Source: Acinetobacter haemolyticus CIP 64.3 = MTCC 9819
Lineage (GTDB): Bacteria > Pseudomonadota > Gammaproteobacteria > Pseudomonadales > Moraxellaceae
DNA length: 64,000 bases
Assembly (NCBI RefSeq): GCF_000369065.1
Contig: NZ_KB849812.1
Span: forward strand, 378,804 to 442,803
Reading direction: 5' to 3'
The notes beneath the pieces were generated by a model, which was not told the origin of the DNA, made no database searches, and saw only the letters and a program-made list of their open reading frames with translations. The stretch's first letter is position 1; each line of letters opens with the position of its first letter. The translations under genes were made by a program, and so were the position numbers. This document shows positions 1-9,324 of this stretch, piece by piece.

Positions 1-93
1 ATCTAGATTCAATCACATATTGGATATTTATCATAATTTATCCAACAATCAGCTTTAGATTTATTGCTTGGTTTTAGAAAACGGATCCCTTAA

Positions 94-112
94 AATAATA
101 ACCATTCTCATT
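94..112 (+). promoter_or_regulatory. Fur box upstream of the siderophore receptor
   Basis: The sequence AATAATAACCATTCTCATT matches the Fur-box register AATGATAATCATTATCATT at 16 of 19 positions. It lies about 45 bp before the receptor start codon, where iron-loaded Fur would block transcription. The match is read directly; regulation by Fur is inferred from it and from the receptor family. Confidence 0.8.
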
Positions 113-156
113 CATGGCATTCACCTGCCATTTTGCTCCCTCCCTTGGACATCCCT

Positions 157-2280
157 ATGCTTGTTACGCATCGTACTTTACTCGCAACACTTATCTTAAG
201 CACTATGACCATGGCATATGCTAAAGAAGATCAAGACCTTATACTCCCAACTATTTCGGTCAAAGCCCAACAGCAAGATCAGGCCTATGCCGCCACGACA
301 GCGACTTCAGCACTCAAATCCAATGCACCTCTATTTAAAACTGCTCAATCAGTTTCTGTTGTCACCCGTGAACAACTTGACCAGAAACAAGCAAGAACTC
401 TTACGGATGCACTTGAAGGGGTTGCAGGTGTAGAGGCCGGAAAGCTTGGTCGCCGCGGTTGGGATGATTTTATTATTCGAGGCCAAACTTCTTCTGACTC
501 GGTGTATGTCGATGGTTTAAGAATTGGGCAAAGTTCACCTACCCCTTCTGTAGCTGCTGAAATTTCGGGAATGGATCAAGTACAAATATTAAAAGGCCCT
601 GCTTCGATTAATTTTGGTTTGGTTGCTCCGGGAGGTATGGTCAATTTAGTCACCAAACGACCTGAAGCGGAAAACTTTGCACGAGCTAGCATGACTTATG
701 GTAGTTACAGCCTTAAAGAAGGGACTTTCGACTTAAACTATAGCCCAAATAAGAGTGAAAAAGGTGCCTTCCGTTTAAATGGTCGTATCTCAGATCAAGA
801 TGATCCAACTGACTACGTTTATTTTAAAAATTACTACATCTCCCCCTCTTATAACTTTGACTTAGGGGATAACACTGATCTTTCTGTCATCGCAAGCTAT
901 CAGCATCGAGAATATATTCGCCAACAAGGTTTACCTGTCATTGGTACATTAAAAGATAACCCTAACGGCGCTATAGACCGAAGTTTATATATTGGCGATC
1001 CTCATTTTGGTAAATATGAAGCAGATGTATATCGTACTGGTTATACGTTTAAGCACGCCTTTGAAAATGGATGGAACTTTAACCAAAACTTTGCCGTACA
1101 AAAAACTGAAATGGATGGTCAAGCAGTCTTTGCCCGTACAGGTAGTAACTTTTGGGCAGATAAAAACTACACCACGATCAGCCGTAAAAATAACAGTCGC
1201 CACCAAATTATTGATAACTTAAGTTATGCAATTGATAACCGTTTAAATAACCAATTTGAATTATATGGCATGCAGCACGACATCAATATAGGTGTTGATG
1301 CCTTCCAAGAAAAAAGTGATTACACCAACAACCGTTGTAATGTCGGTGATTTAAACATATACACTCCCGTATATGGACAAACTGTTACTTGTTCCAATCC
1401 TGTCAGCAACCACGATATTAACCGTTTAAAATACGCAGGTTTATATATTCGTGACCGTATTCAACTCAATGATCAATTACTGTTAAGTCTATCTGGTCGC
1501 CAAGATTGGGCACAAACTCAAACTACAAGTTTGATTACGGGAAATAGCAGCAAACAGTCTGATGAAGCATTTACTGGTAGTGCTTCTGTCATGTATACCC
1601 TCAATGACATTGTGGCGCCTTATGTCAGCTACGCGACTTCATTTACTCCAAACAGTGGTACTGATATCAATAGCAATCCGTTTAAGCCAGAAAAAGGAAA
1701 ACAGGTAGAAGTTGGGATGAAGTTACAAAGCCCAGACCAACGTATTCAAGGTGCTATTGCTTGGTATGACTTAAAACGTCAGAACGTAGTTGTTAATGAT
1801 TCAGTAAATTCAAATGAAAAAGTACAACGTGGTGAACAGTTAACTCGTGGTATCGAAACTGAACTCAGCTCAGAAATTTTAGAAGGCCTAAAATTAACAG
1901 CTGCCTATACCTACACAGCCGATGCCAAAATTAGTAAAGACGCCGATAGTAGCAATATTGGCAAAGCACTTAATAATGTCCCAGAACACAGCTACAGTTT
2001 CTCTGCACGTTATAAATTTGATCCCACATCAAAACTTGGCTGGTATGTAGGTGGTGGATTCCGCGGCGAAACTTATAAAACTATGGATAAACTAGATGTC
2101 CATATTCCAGGTTATACCGTCTTTGATACTGAAGCAGGCTATGATGCGGCACATTGGGGTGCCCAATTGGCAATTCGCAATATGTTTGATAAAGACTATT
2201 ATGCGGGTGCGCTCAATGAGAATCTCATCACCTTAGGCAATCCACGACAGATTAATTTTACTGTGAAATTTAACTATTAA
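157..2280 (+). CDS. TonB-dependent siderophore receptor
   Basis: Outer-membrane receptor that would import a ferric siderophore using TonB energy. The protein is about 707 aa, normal for the family. A signal peptide (MLVTHRTLLATLILS onward, cleaved near AYA) is followed by a short segment with a possible TonB box (LPTISVKA). The plug domain follows, with typical VDGLRIG and QILKGPASINFGLVAPGG motifs, then a 22-strand-type barrel ending in aromatic FNY. An in-frame TTG at 133 is possible, but the ATG at 157 gives a proper signal peptide start and has GGAC upstream. A Fur box precedes it and a strong terminator follows, so it is probably monocistronic. The siderophore cannot be told from sequence. 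Confidence 0.93.
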   Translation: MLVTHRTLLATLILSTMTMAYAKEDQDLILPTISVKAQQQDQAYAATTATSALKSNAPLFKTAQSVSVVTREQLDQKQARTLTDALEGVAGVEAGKLGRRGWDDFIIRGQTSSDSVYVDGLRIGQSSPTPSVAAEISGMDQVQILKGPASINFGLVAPGGMVNLVTKRPEAENFARASMTYGSYSLKEGTFDLNYSPNKSEKGAFRLNGRISDQDDPTDYVYFKNYYISPSYNFDLGDNTDLSVIASYQHREYIRQQGLPVIGTLKDNPNGAIDRSLYIGDPHFGKYEADVYRTGYTFKHAFENGWNFNQNFAVQKTEMDGQAVFARTGSNFWADKNYTTISRKNNSRHQIIDNLSYAIDNRLNNQFELYGMQHDINIGVDAFQEKSDYTNNRCNVGDLNIYTPVYGQTVTCSNPVSNHDINRLKYAGLYIRDRIQLNDQLLLSLSGRQDWAQTQTTSLITGNSSKQSDEAFTGSASVMYTLNDIVAPYVSYATSFTPNSGTDINSNPFKPEKGKQVEVGMKLQSPDQRIQGAIAWYDLKRQNVVVNDSVNSNEKVQRGEQLTRGIETELSSEILEGLKLTAAYTYTADAKISKDADSSNIGKALNNVPEHSYSFSARYKFDPTSKLGWYVGGGFRGETYKTMDKLDVHIPGYTVFDTEAGYDAAHWGAQLAIRNMFDKDYYAGALNENLITLGNPRQINFTVKFNY

Positions 2281-2286
2281 TCATTT

Positions 2287-2312
2287 AAAGCCCCTTTGAT
2301 CAAAGGGGCTTT
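2287..2312 (+). terminator. Terminator after the receptor gene
   Basis: A perfect 26-bp palindrome, AAAGCCCCTTTG/CAAAGGGGCTTT around a central AT, starts 6 bp after the receptor stop codon. The A and T flanks suggest it could work in both directions, also ending the convergent Mn exporter transcript. Confidence 0.85.
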
Positions 2313-2383
2313 AAAATTGTAATGCGCTCTAATCAACAAAAACTCAACAACTTCTGCCAAAGCGTGTTTTTCAGATTACAACC

Positions 2384-2959
2384 CTAAAAGAAATAATGCT
2401 GAAGCAAAGTAGACACACCGATAATCAAGAAAATGGCAGCGCCGACTTTATGAATCAATGAAATCGGCAATTTATCAGCAATCTTGTGCCCAATGAACAC
2501 CGCTGGCGCATTGGCAATCATCATCCCTAGGGTTGTACCCATCGTCACCCAAAAGATACTGTCAAAACGTGCAGCTAAAGCAACCGTTGCAATTTGGGTT
2601 TTATCTCCAATTTCTGCCAAGAAAAACAAGATAAAAGTCGCACCAAATACACCAAACTTTTGCCATTTATTAATGTTATCTGATTCATCGCCCAATTCAT
2701 CCGGAATCAGCATCCAAATCGCCATTCCAATAAATCCAAGCGCCAGAATCCACAACAAAATTTCAGGGCTGAGTACAGTTGTAATCCACTGACCTAGTAC
2801 AGCAGACACACCATGATTGATCAAGGTCGCCAATAATATAGCAATTAAAATCGGAATCGGCTTACGGAATCGCGCAGCAAGTAACAATGCCAAAAGCTGA
2901 GTTTTATCGCCCATTTCAGCAAGGGCAACAATCGAAGTTGAGATGAGAAATTCATACAT
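2384..2959 (-). CDS. UPF0016/GDT1-family manganese exporter
   Basis: Inner-membrane cation exporter of the UPF0016 (TMEM165/GDT1, MneA) family; bacterial members export Mn2+. It has 191 aa and about six membrane segments in two homologous halves. Each half carries the signature motif: EMGDKTQ near residue 15 and EIGDKTQ near residue 117. A manganese riboswitch lies just upstream on the same strand, which independently supports Mn2+ as substrate. The ATG at 2959 has no good ribosome site next to it. The nearest AGGAGG is about 40 nt upstream, inside a hairpin, and a nine-codon ORF overlaps the start. This suggests control at translation. Confidence 0.93.
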   Translation of the reverse strand: MYEFLISTSIVALAEMGDKTQLLALLLAARFRKPIPILIAILLATLINHGVSAVLGQWITTVLSPEILLWILALGFIGMAIWMLIPDELGDESDNINKWQKFGVFGATFILFFLAEIGDKTQIATVALAARFDSIFWVTMGTTLGMMIANAPAVFIGHKIADKLPISLIHKVGAAIFLIIGVSTLLQHYFF

Positions 2960-2972
2960 AATGGATTGCTCT

Positions 2973-3012
2973 GGCTAGCATATATACCGATGACCTATCC
3001 CTCCTGCTAGCC
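2973..3012 (-). promoter_or_regulatory. Hairpin holding AGGAGG in the Mn exporter leader
   Basis: Perfect 8-bp arms GGCTAGCA/TGCTAGCC enclose an AGGAGG (3000-3005, minus strand) next to the first arm. It lies between the riboswitch aptamer and the start codon. The AUG of a nine-codon reading frame (MLARAIHYV) sits at the second arm, and its stop overlaps the exporter start. It may be the expression platform; this is inferred. Confidence 0.55.
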
Positions 3013-3044
3013 AAAATCAAATGAATTGATGCAGAGTGATAAAT

Positions 3045-3172
3045 CAAAGGTCTTGCCAACAAAAGCACAGCGTGAGCTGCTTTGGTTCTTTGCTATGATG
3101 ACCATGTTCGGTTGAACAATTATGTTGATCATCACCTCTTTACTTTGCGTAAAGAGCGGCTACTCCCCAATG
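3045..3172 (-). promoter_or_regulatory. yybP-ykoY manganese riboswitch
   Basis: Read on the minus strand, the leader contains the family's hallmark blocks in order. These are GGGGAGUAGCC (3158-3168), a perfect stem CTCTTTAC/GTAAAGAG, a UCAACAUAAUUG block and GAACAUGG inside a GATGA/TCATC stem, and finally GGCAAGACCUUUG (around 3046-3058). They resemble the E. coli mntP and alx leaders. This riboswitch class binds Mn2+ and is known upstream of MntP, UPF0016, TerC and P-type ATPase genes. No terminator follows the aptamer, so translational control is likely. Confidence 0.93.
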
Positions 3173-3220
3173 AAGTTTAATTATTTTAACAAATCCCTTC
3201 TCCATTTAAAATCTCTAAAT

Positions 3221-3502
3221 TTAGATTTTTTGATAACACCATAATCCATAACGTAATATACCCAACACACAAGCAAAAAAAAGATTACTCCCTATAAAAC
3301 CCATACTGCCCCAACTGCTTACACCACCCACTTGTTGTGCTTGATATTCCATTGTCATCGCGACTGTAGCAACCATTACTTCTAACCCCATCACCATATA
3401 GAATACCCATTCCCACGGGAAATGCAGAACACTCACCCAGAGCCCCATAGCAACAAACATAACCAGCAATAACGGCAACATTATTTTATATACCGCGAAC
3501 AT
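3221..3502 (-). CDS. Small hypothetical inner-membrane protein
   Basis: A 93-aa hydrophobic protein with about three predicted membrane segments (residues roughly 5-30, 33-50 and 68-88) and no family I recognise. GGAG lies 6 nt before its ATG. A second, stronger site (AAGGAG) precedes an out-of-frame ATG 13 nt upstream. That ATG opens a nine-codon frame (MWSNNVRGI) running past the start, which could couple or dampen translation. It sits alone between the Mn riboswitch and the PDH operon terminator, with no clue to function. Confidence 0.6.
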   Translation of the reverse strand: MFAVYKIMLPLLLVMFVAMGLWVSVLHFPWEWVFYMVMGLEVMVATVAMTMEYQAQQVGGVSSWGSMGFIGSNLFFACVLGILRYGLWCYQKI

Positions 3503-3587
3503 TATTACTCCACATCAGATCTCCTTATTTAGTATTCATTTTAGATAAAAAATTGCACAAATAAAGCACTACATTGATTCAGGCTAT

Positions 3588-3619
3588 TCAAAAAAAGAAA
3601 ACCCCGCAATTGCGAGGTT
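3588..3619 (-). terminator. Terminator of aceE-aceF
   Basis: On the minus strand AACCTCGC-AATT-GCGGGGTT, with one G-U pair, is followed by TTTCTTTTTTT. It begins 22 bp after the aceF stop. Confidence 0.8.
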
Positions 3620-3641
3620 ATTCCAAATCAAACCATTGAAA

Positions 3642-5609
3642 TTACAGTAACAAAGTACGAATATCTTTCAATAATTTAGTCAATTTATTGGTAAAGCGTG
3701 CTGCATCCGCACCATTGATCACACGATGATCATAAGACAATGACAACGGCAACATTAAGCGCGGATCAAAGTCTTTACCATTCCATACTGGCTGCATGGT
3801 GGCAGGTGAGATACCCAAGATTGCAACTTGAGGCCAGTTCACCAATGGCGTAAAGGCCGTTCCACCAATTGAACCTAAGCTGGTAATCGTGAAGTTCGCA
3901 CCTTGTAAATCTTTTGGTGATAACTTGCGATCACGCGCTTTTTGACTAAGTTCAGCTAACTCCGTAGCAATTTGCTTAATGGACTTTTGGTCTGGATTAC
4001 GTAGTACAGGCACTGTCAAACCATCTGGTGTTGCAACCGCAATACCCATATGGATTTCATTACGAAGCAATACAGACTTTTGATCATCCGCCAAATGACC
4101 TGCAAAATAAGGCTCATCTTTTAACAAGTGAGCAACCGCTTTCGCGATGAACGCTAAAATAGTTAAACTAACGCCTTGCTTCTTAAAGCCATCTTTCAGT
4201 TCGCCACGCCATGCTTCAAGCTCAGTGATATCAGCCAAGTCAAACTGAGTCACTTGCGGAATGAAGTTATTCAATGACAATTGCGGTACCGAAACCTGTT
4301 GCAAACGCGTCATTGCTTTTACTTCACCACCACCAAATGCGGTGAAATCAGGTAGCGATGGCAAACCTGAAGCCACAGGCGCTGCTTGTGTGCTTGGAGC
4401 AACTTGCGGTGCAGTTAAACGAGTTTTTACATAAGCAAAAACATCATCTTTCATCACACGACCATGTTCACCAGATGCTTTAACTTGGCCAAGTACCACA
4501 CCCAATTCGCGTGCTAATTTACGCACGGCAGGACCAGCGTATACCTTGGCATTTTCAGCTTCTTGCTCTTTAGTTAACTTGTCAGTACCAGATGGTGCCG
4601 CAGGCGCAGACTGAGTTGGAGCAGGAGTTGCCGCTTTAGGTGCCGTTGCTGGTGAAGTAGATGCTACTGCTGCTTTTGCTGCTGGAGCTGCCGCAGTTGC
4701 TTGACCTTCAACTTCAATTGTTGCAAGCAATATACCTTGCGAAACTTGTTGACCTGCTTGTAAATGAATTGCTTTAACAACACCAGTAACCGTACTTGGG
4801 ACTTCTACAGTCGCTTTATCTGACTCAACCACAACAAGGCTTTGGTCGACATCAACTTTATCGCCAACTTGAACTAAGATTTCAGCAACAACTGCTTTAT
4901 CGACACCTAGATCAGGAACATTGATATCCACTGGACCAGATTGAGTAGCCGTCGCTGCTACAGTTTCTTGTTGAGCTGGTGCAGGTGCTGCCGCAGCAGC
5001 TGTGATAGAAGCAGGCGCCTCAGCTGGTGCACTAGATGCAGACGTTGTTTTCACTTGAAGAAGCACAACACCTTCTTTAACGGTATCGCCTTCTTTCACT
5101 TGAATGCTTTCCACAATACCCGCAACACTACTTGGAACTTCTACAGTCGCTTTATCTGACTCGACAACCACAATACTTTGTTCAACATCGATCTGATCAC
5201 CCACTTTAACGAGGATTTCACCAACCAATGCTTTTTCAACGCCGATGTCAGGTACAGTTACGTCAACAGTTGCAGTTGATGTAGCAGCAGGTTGAGCTGA
5301 AGCTTGAGTTTGTTGTGCAGGTGCTGGAGCAGCTGGCTTTTCTTCAGCCGCAGGAACTGGAGTTGGCGCTGCTTGTGCTGCCCCTTCTGCTTCGACCTCG
5401 ATCAAAGCCACACCTTCAGTCACATCATCACCTTGATTAATCAAGATACTTTTTACGACACCTGTTGAAGTGCTAGGCACTTCAACAGTTGCTTTATCTG
5501 ACTCAAGCACAACAATACTGTCGTCAACTTCAACACGGTCACCAACTTTTACTAAAATTTCAGCAACGTTTGCTTTATCTACACCAATATCAGGGGTCTT
5601 AATTTGCAT
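3642..5609 (-). CDS. aceF: Pyruvate dehydrogenase E2, dihydrolipoamide acetyltransferase
   Basis: Core of the pyruvate dehydrogenase complex; it moves the acetyl group from E1 to CoA. The 655-aa protein has three N-terminal lipoyl domains, each with the lipoylation motif ESDKATVEVPS (Lys near residues 40, 160 and 275). They are joined by Ala/Pro-rich linkers. A peripheral-subunit-binding domain follows (AGPAVRKLARELGV, near residue 360), then the catalytic domain ending with DHRVINGADAARF. Three lipoyl domains match the E. coli arrangement. The start is 2 nt after the aceE stop, with AGGGG upstream, so the genes are co-transcribed and probably translationally coupled. Confidence 0.98.
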   Translation of the reverse strand: MQIKTPDIGVDKANVAEILVKVGDRVEVDDSIVVLESDKATVEVPSTSTGVVKSILINQGDDVTEGVALIEVEAEGAAQAAPTPVPAAEEKPAAPAPAQQTQASAQPAATSTATVDVTVPDIGVEKALVGEILVKVGDQIDVEQSIVVVESDKATVEVPSSVAGIVESIQVKEGDTVKEGVVLLQVKTTSASSAPAEAPASITAAAAAPAPAQQETVAATATQSGPVDINVPDLGVDKAVVAEILVQVGDKVDVDQSLVVVESDKATVEVPSTVTGVVKAIHLQAGQQVSQGILLATIEVEGQATAAAPAAKAAVASTSPATAPKAATPAPTQSAPAAPSGTDKLTKEQEAENAKVYAGPAVRKLARELGVVLGQVKASGEHGRVMKDDVFAYVKTRLTAPQVAPSTQAAPVASGLPSLPDFTAFGGGEVKAMTRLQQVSVPQLSLNNFIPQVTQFDLADITELEAWRGELKDGFKKQGVSLTILAFIAKAVAHLLKDEPYFAGHLADDQKSVLLRNEIHMGIAVATPDGLTVPVLRNPDQKSIKQIATELAELSQKARDRKLSPKDLQGANFTITSLGSIGGTAFTPLVNWPQVAILGISPATMQPVWNGKDFDPRLMLPLSLSYDHRVINGADAARFTNKLTKLLKDIRTLLL

Positions 5610-5611
5610 GC

Positions 5612-8329
5612 TTAGTTCCCCTCACCTGTTTGCGTTTCATTGTATTCAGCAACTGGCTGAACTTCTGGATGTGCTTGTGGAACCCAGGCTACTGGACGAT
5701 CCGTATCTAGCTCAAAGTTAGAAATTGCATCTTTCACCAAACGTGCATCCACCTCACCTTCATCCGCTAATTTTTTCAAAGTCGCAACAACGATATGCGC
5801 AGCATCAACACCAAAGAAACTACGTAGGTTCGCACGGGTATCTGAACGGCCATAGCCATCTGTACCCAATGCTACAAATGGGCGACCATCTGGAAGATAG
5901 GCACGAATTTGTTCACTATAAGCACGCATATGATCTGTAGCAGAAACGACGATACCTTCCGTACCTCGTAATTGTTTAGATACCCAAGATTCTTTCACTT
6001 GTTCAGCAAGTGGGTGTAGGCGATTGTATTCTTCACATGCCATACCATCACGTGCCAATTCGTTGAAGCTTGTTACACTCCACACATTTGAATGAATTTG
6101 GTATTCATCACGTAAGATTTTCGCAGCTTTAATCACTTCACGAAGAATTACACCTGAACCAAGTAATTGGACAGTTGCTTTTTCATCTTTCTCAAATAAA
6201 TACATACCACGTTTAATGCCCTCTTCAACGCCTTCTGGCATTTCAGGATGTTCGTAGTTTTCATTCATTACCGTTAAGTAATAGAACACACGCTCTTGGT
6301 TCACATACATACGTTGTAAACCGTCGTGTACGATTACCGCTAACTCATAACCAAAACATGGATCATACGATACGCAGTTTGGAATCGTGTTCGCCAAGAT
6401 ATGTGAATGACCATCTTGGTGCTGTAAACCTTCACCGTTTAATGTTGTACGACCCGCAGTCGCGCCCAACAAGAAACCTTGAGCCTGTGCATCACCAGCA
6501 GCCCATGCAATATCACCAATACGTTGGAAACCAAACATTGAGTAGTACATGTACATTGGAATCATCGGCAAGTTATTGGTTGAATAACTGGTTGCCAAAG
6601 CAGCCCATGCGCTCATCGCACCTGCTTCATTGATCCCTTCTTGTAACATGTGACCATCTTTTGCTTCACGGTAATGCATGAGCTGTTCTTGGTCTTCTGG
6701 TGTATATTTTTGGCCGTGAGCGGCATAAATACCCAACTGACGGAACATACCCTCTAAACCAAACGTACGTGCTTCATCTGGAACAATTGGCACGACGCGA
6801 TCTTTAATTGCTTTTTCTTTGAGTAAAGCAGAAATTAAACGCACCATCACCATCGTGGTGGATTGCTCTTTGCCACCAGAACCTTTCAACACTGCATCAA
6901 ATACAGATAAATCAGGAATCTCTAAAGACTCACTCTCACGACGACGTGCTGGCAAGTAACCACCCAATGCATCGCGGCGCGCCTTCATATATTTCATTTC
7001 TGGAGAGTTTTCACTTGGACGATAGAATGGAAGTTCTTCTAACTGCTCATCCGTGAATGGAAGATTGAAACGGTCACGCACATATCGTAACGAGTCAATT
7101 TGCATCTTTTTGATTTGGTGCGTTTTATTCACCGCTTCAATTTCTTCAGACAAACCATAACCTTTAATGGTTTTCGCCAAGATTACTGTTGGCTGACCTT
7201 TTGCTTTCATTGCTTCTGCATAAGCAGCAAAGACTTTGTAAGGGTCATGACCACCACGGTTAAGGTTATCAATGTCCTCATCGCTTAAGTCTTTTACAAG
7301 TTCCGCAGCTTCTGGGTACTTGCCAAAAAATTTCTCACGCGTATAGGCACCACCTTTTACTTGGTAGCGCTGGTAGTCACCATCAACAGCTTCTTCCATA
7401 CGTGCTTTTAAGGCACCGCTTGTATCTTTAGCCAGTAATGGATCCCAATGACGGCCCCATACTACTTTAATGACACGCCAGCCTGCACCACGGAAGATCG
7501 ATTCAAGTTCTTGAATAATTTTACCGTTACCACGTACAGGACCATCTAGACGCTGTAAGTTACAGTTAACCACCCAGACTAAATTATCAAGCTTTTCACG
7601 GCCTGCCAATGAAATCGCACCTAAGCTTTCTGGTTCATCCATCTCACCATCGCCGAGATATGCCCAGACCTTACGATCTTCTTCTTTAATCAAACCACGG
7701 TTCATCAAATATTTTTGAATGTGTGCCTGATAAATCGACATGATTGGACCAAGACCCATTGATACCGTTGGGAATTGCCAATAGTCTGGCATCAAATAAG
7801 GATGTGGATAGCTTGGTAAACCATTACCACCAACTTCACGGCGAAAATTACTTAACTGCTCTTCAGTTAAACGTCCTTCAAGGAATGAACGTGCATAAAT
7901 ACCAGGAGCACAGTGTCCTTGGTAATAAATCATATCTCCGCCGAAATTATCATTGTTGGCGCGGAAGAAATGGTTAAAACCGACATCATATAGGGTTGCA
8001 GACGATGCAAAACTTGCGAGGTGACCACCTAAATCATCACCTGTTTTATTGGCGCGAAGAACCATCGCCAATGCATTCCAACGGATTAAAGCACGAATAC
8101 GACGCTCCATATCCTGATCACCAGGCATGGCAGGTTGTTCTTCAACTGAAATAGTATTGAGATAAGGTGTATTTAAGCGTTGAATAGGAACGTGTTTGGC
8201 AATGGCACGTTGATAAAGTTTCTCAAGTAAGAAAGCAGCGCGTTCCGTGCCCATATGTTGTAATACTGAATCAAAAGCATCTTGCCATTCTTGGGTTTCC
8301 TGCGCGTCTGAGTCGCCATAAAACGCCAT
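5612..8329 (-). CDS. aceE: Pyruvate dehydrogenase E1, homodimeric type
   Basis: Thiamine-diphosphate enzyme that decarboxylates pyruvate and passes the acetyl unit to the lipoyl arms of AceF. About 905 aa, typical of the homodimeric gammaproteobacterial E1. The ThDP motif starts at GDGEMDEPES and ends about 30 residues later at VNCNLQRLDGP. I take the ATG at 8329 (MAFYGDSD), which has AAAGG 10 nt upstream, over an in-frame GTG at 8338. First gene of aceE-aceF. No separate regulator is adjacent. Confidence 0.98.
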   Translation of the reverse strand: MAFYGDSDAQETQEWQDAFDSVLQHMGTERAAFLLEKLYQRAIAKHVPIQRLNTPYLNTISVEEQPAMPGDQDMERRIRALIRWNALAMVLRANKTGDDLGGHLASFASSATLYDVGFNHFFRANNDNFGGDMIYYQGHCAPGIYARSFLEGRLTEEQLSNFRREVGGNGLPSYPHPYLMPDYWQFPTVSMGLGPIMSIYQAHIQKYLMNRGLIKEEDRKVWAYLGDGEMDEPESLGAISLAGREKLDNLVWVVNCNLQRLDGPVRGNGKIIQELESIFRGAGWRVIKVVWGRHWDPLLAKDTSGALKARMEEAVDGDYQRYQVKGGAYTREKFFGKYPEAAELVKDLSDEDIDNLNRGGHDPYKVFAAYAEAMKAKGQPTVILAKTIKGYGLSEEIEAVNKTHQIKKMQIDSLRYVRDRFNLPFTDEQLEELPFYRPSENSPEMKYMKARRDALGGYLPARRRESESLEIPDLSVFDAVLKGSGGKEQSTTMVMVRLISALLKEKAIKDRVVPIVPDEARTFGLEGMFRQLGIYAAHGQKYTPEDQEQLMHYREAKDGHMLQEGINEAGAMSAWAALATSYSTNNLPMIPMYMYYSMFGFQRIGDIAWAAGDAQAQGFLLGATAGRTTLNGEGLQHQDGHSHILANTIPNCVSYDPCFGYELAVIVHDGLQRMYVNQERVFYYLTVMNENYEHPEMPEGVEEGIKRGMYLFEKDEKATVQLLGSGVILREVIKAAKILRDEYQIHSNVWSVTSFNELARDGMACEEYNRLHPLAEQVKESWVSKQLRGTEGIVVSATDHMRAYSEQIRAYLPDGRPFVALGTDGYGRSDTRANLRSFFGVDAAHIVVATLKKLADEGEVDARLVKDAISNFELDTDRPVAWVPQAHPEVQPVAEYNETQTGEGN

Positions 8330-8469
8330 ATAATTCACCTTTTCCCTTAAGCTATATTGTTATTGCTATATTTATCATGTTTTGGCTTCATAAAGGTATC
8401 GCCCTAAATGAATACAAAAGCGCTTAATATTTTTTTCCTAAATAGTCATTGACCCAAATCAAACAAAAA

Positions 8470-8498
8470 ATATAAAAAATCGCCAATAAAGGCGATTT
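8470..8498 (-). terminator. Terminator of the M23 peptidase gene
   Basis: On the minus strand AAATCGCC-TTTATT-GGCGATTT is followed by TTTTATATTTTTTG. It starts 36 bp after the stop codon. Confidence 0.85.
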
Positions 8499-8534
8499 CT
8501 TCAAACATTTATATACAACTGTTAACAAATTACA

Positions 8535-9218
8535 TTAAGGCAACAAAGCAAGATAAGTTGAAGGGTTACGACGTTGGCCATCTTTCACGACTTCAAAATG
8601 TAAATGAGGTCCAGTGCAACGACCAGTACAACCAACATTTGCAATATGCTGACCCGCACCAACACGCTCACCCGCATTGACCATTAAGCGTGATGCATGC
8701 GCATAACGAGTAACATAGCCATTACCATGATCAATTTCAACGTATTGACCATAACCCGTACCCCAACCTGATTTGGTTACAACCCCAGGACCTGTTGCAT
8801 AGATAGGTGTGCCCGATGGTGCTGCAATATCAACACCTGAATGATGGCGAGTAGAACCTAATAGCGTACGGTTACCCCAAGTCGAACTAACACGACCATC
8901 TTGCAATGGATGACTGACTAACCAAGAATGACCCGTACCCGCTGAGAATGAAGGTCCACTCTCTTGGCGACCATACTTCTTTTCAATACTGGCATTGTTT
9001 AGTTCAATGGTTTTTTCGCGTAATTTAACAGAGACATTTGATACAGCTGGCAGATCAATATCATCAGGATGGGTATATGAACCTTGATCTAAGGTTTTAG
9101 ATAACTGCTCTAGACGGTCTGCAGCAGTGGCTTGATTGATATTTTGATAATCTGCAAAAGCAACCGAAGCGGCTGAAGCAGCAAGTGAAAATGCAAGTAA
9201 AATACGACGCGTATGCAT
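8535..9218 (-). CDS. M23/LytM-family peptidase, periplasmic
   Basis: Probable periplasmic peptidoglycan endopeptidase or LytM-type activator. The start at 9218 (MHTRRILLAFSL) is chosen because AGAGG lies 6 nt upstream and the protein then opens with a clean signal peptide (cleavage after AFA). An in-frame start upstream would add 19 charged residues. The C-terminal LytM domain keeps the zinc ligands HHSGVD and HLHFEV and is preceded by a short linker, with no LysM repeat visible. About 227 aa. It is divergent from dciA, and the intergenic region holds both promoters. A catalytic role is likely since both metal motifs are intact; the substrate is inferred from the family. Confidence 0.9.
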   Translation of the reverse strand: MHTRRILLAFSLAASAASVAFADYQNINQATAADRLEQLSKTLDQGSYTHPDDIDLPAVSNVSVKLREKTIELNNASIEKKYGRQESGPSFSAGTGHSWLVSHPLQDGRVSSTWGNRTLLGSTRHHSGVDIAAPSGTPIYATGPGVVTKSGWGTGYGQYVEIDHGNGYVTRYAHASRLMVNAGERVGAGQHIANVGCTGRCTGPHLHFEVVKDGQRRNPSTYLALLP

Positions 9219-9324
9219 AAAAAACCTCTTGAAACCGTCCTTAAATTGTTCCTTTATCATCTCTTCCTTGATCACAGCCGAACTAAACGCTTAAGATGGA
9301 CAGGTAACCTCTAAGGAAGTTGAC

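Noticed and set aside
2484..2792. Plus-strand ORF opposite the Mn exporter gene, and many similar antisense frames elsewhere
   Set aside because: They are mirror images of well-supported genes, with no ribosome sites or family features.
3118..3168. A small protein or plain attenuator upstream of the Mn exporter
   Set aside because: The conserved riboswitch blocks explain the region better, and no start site is present.
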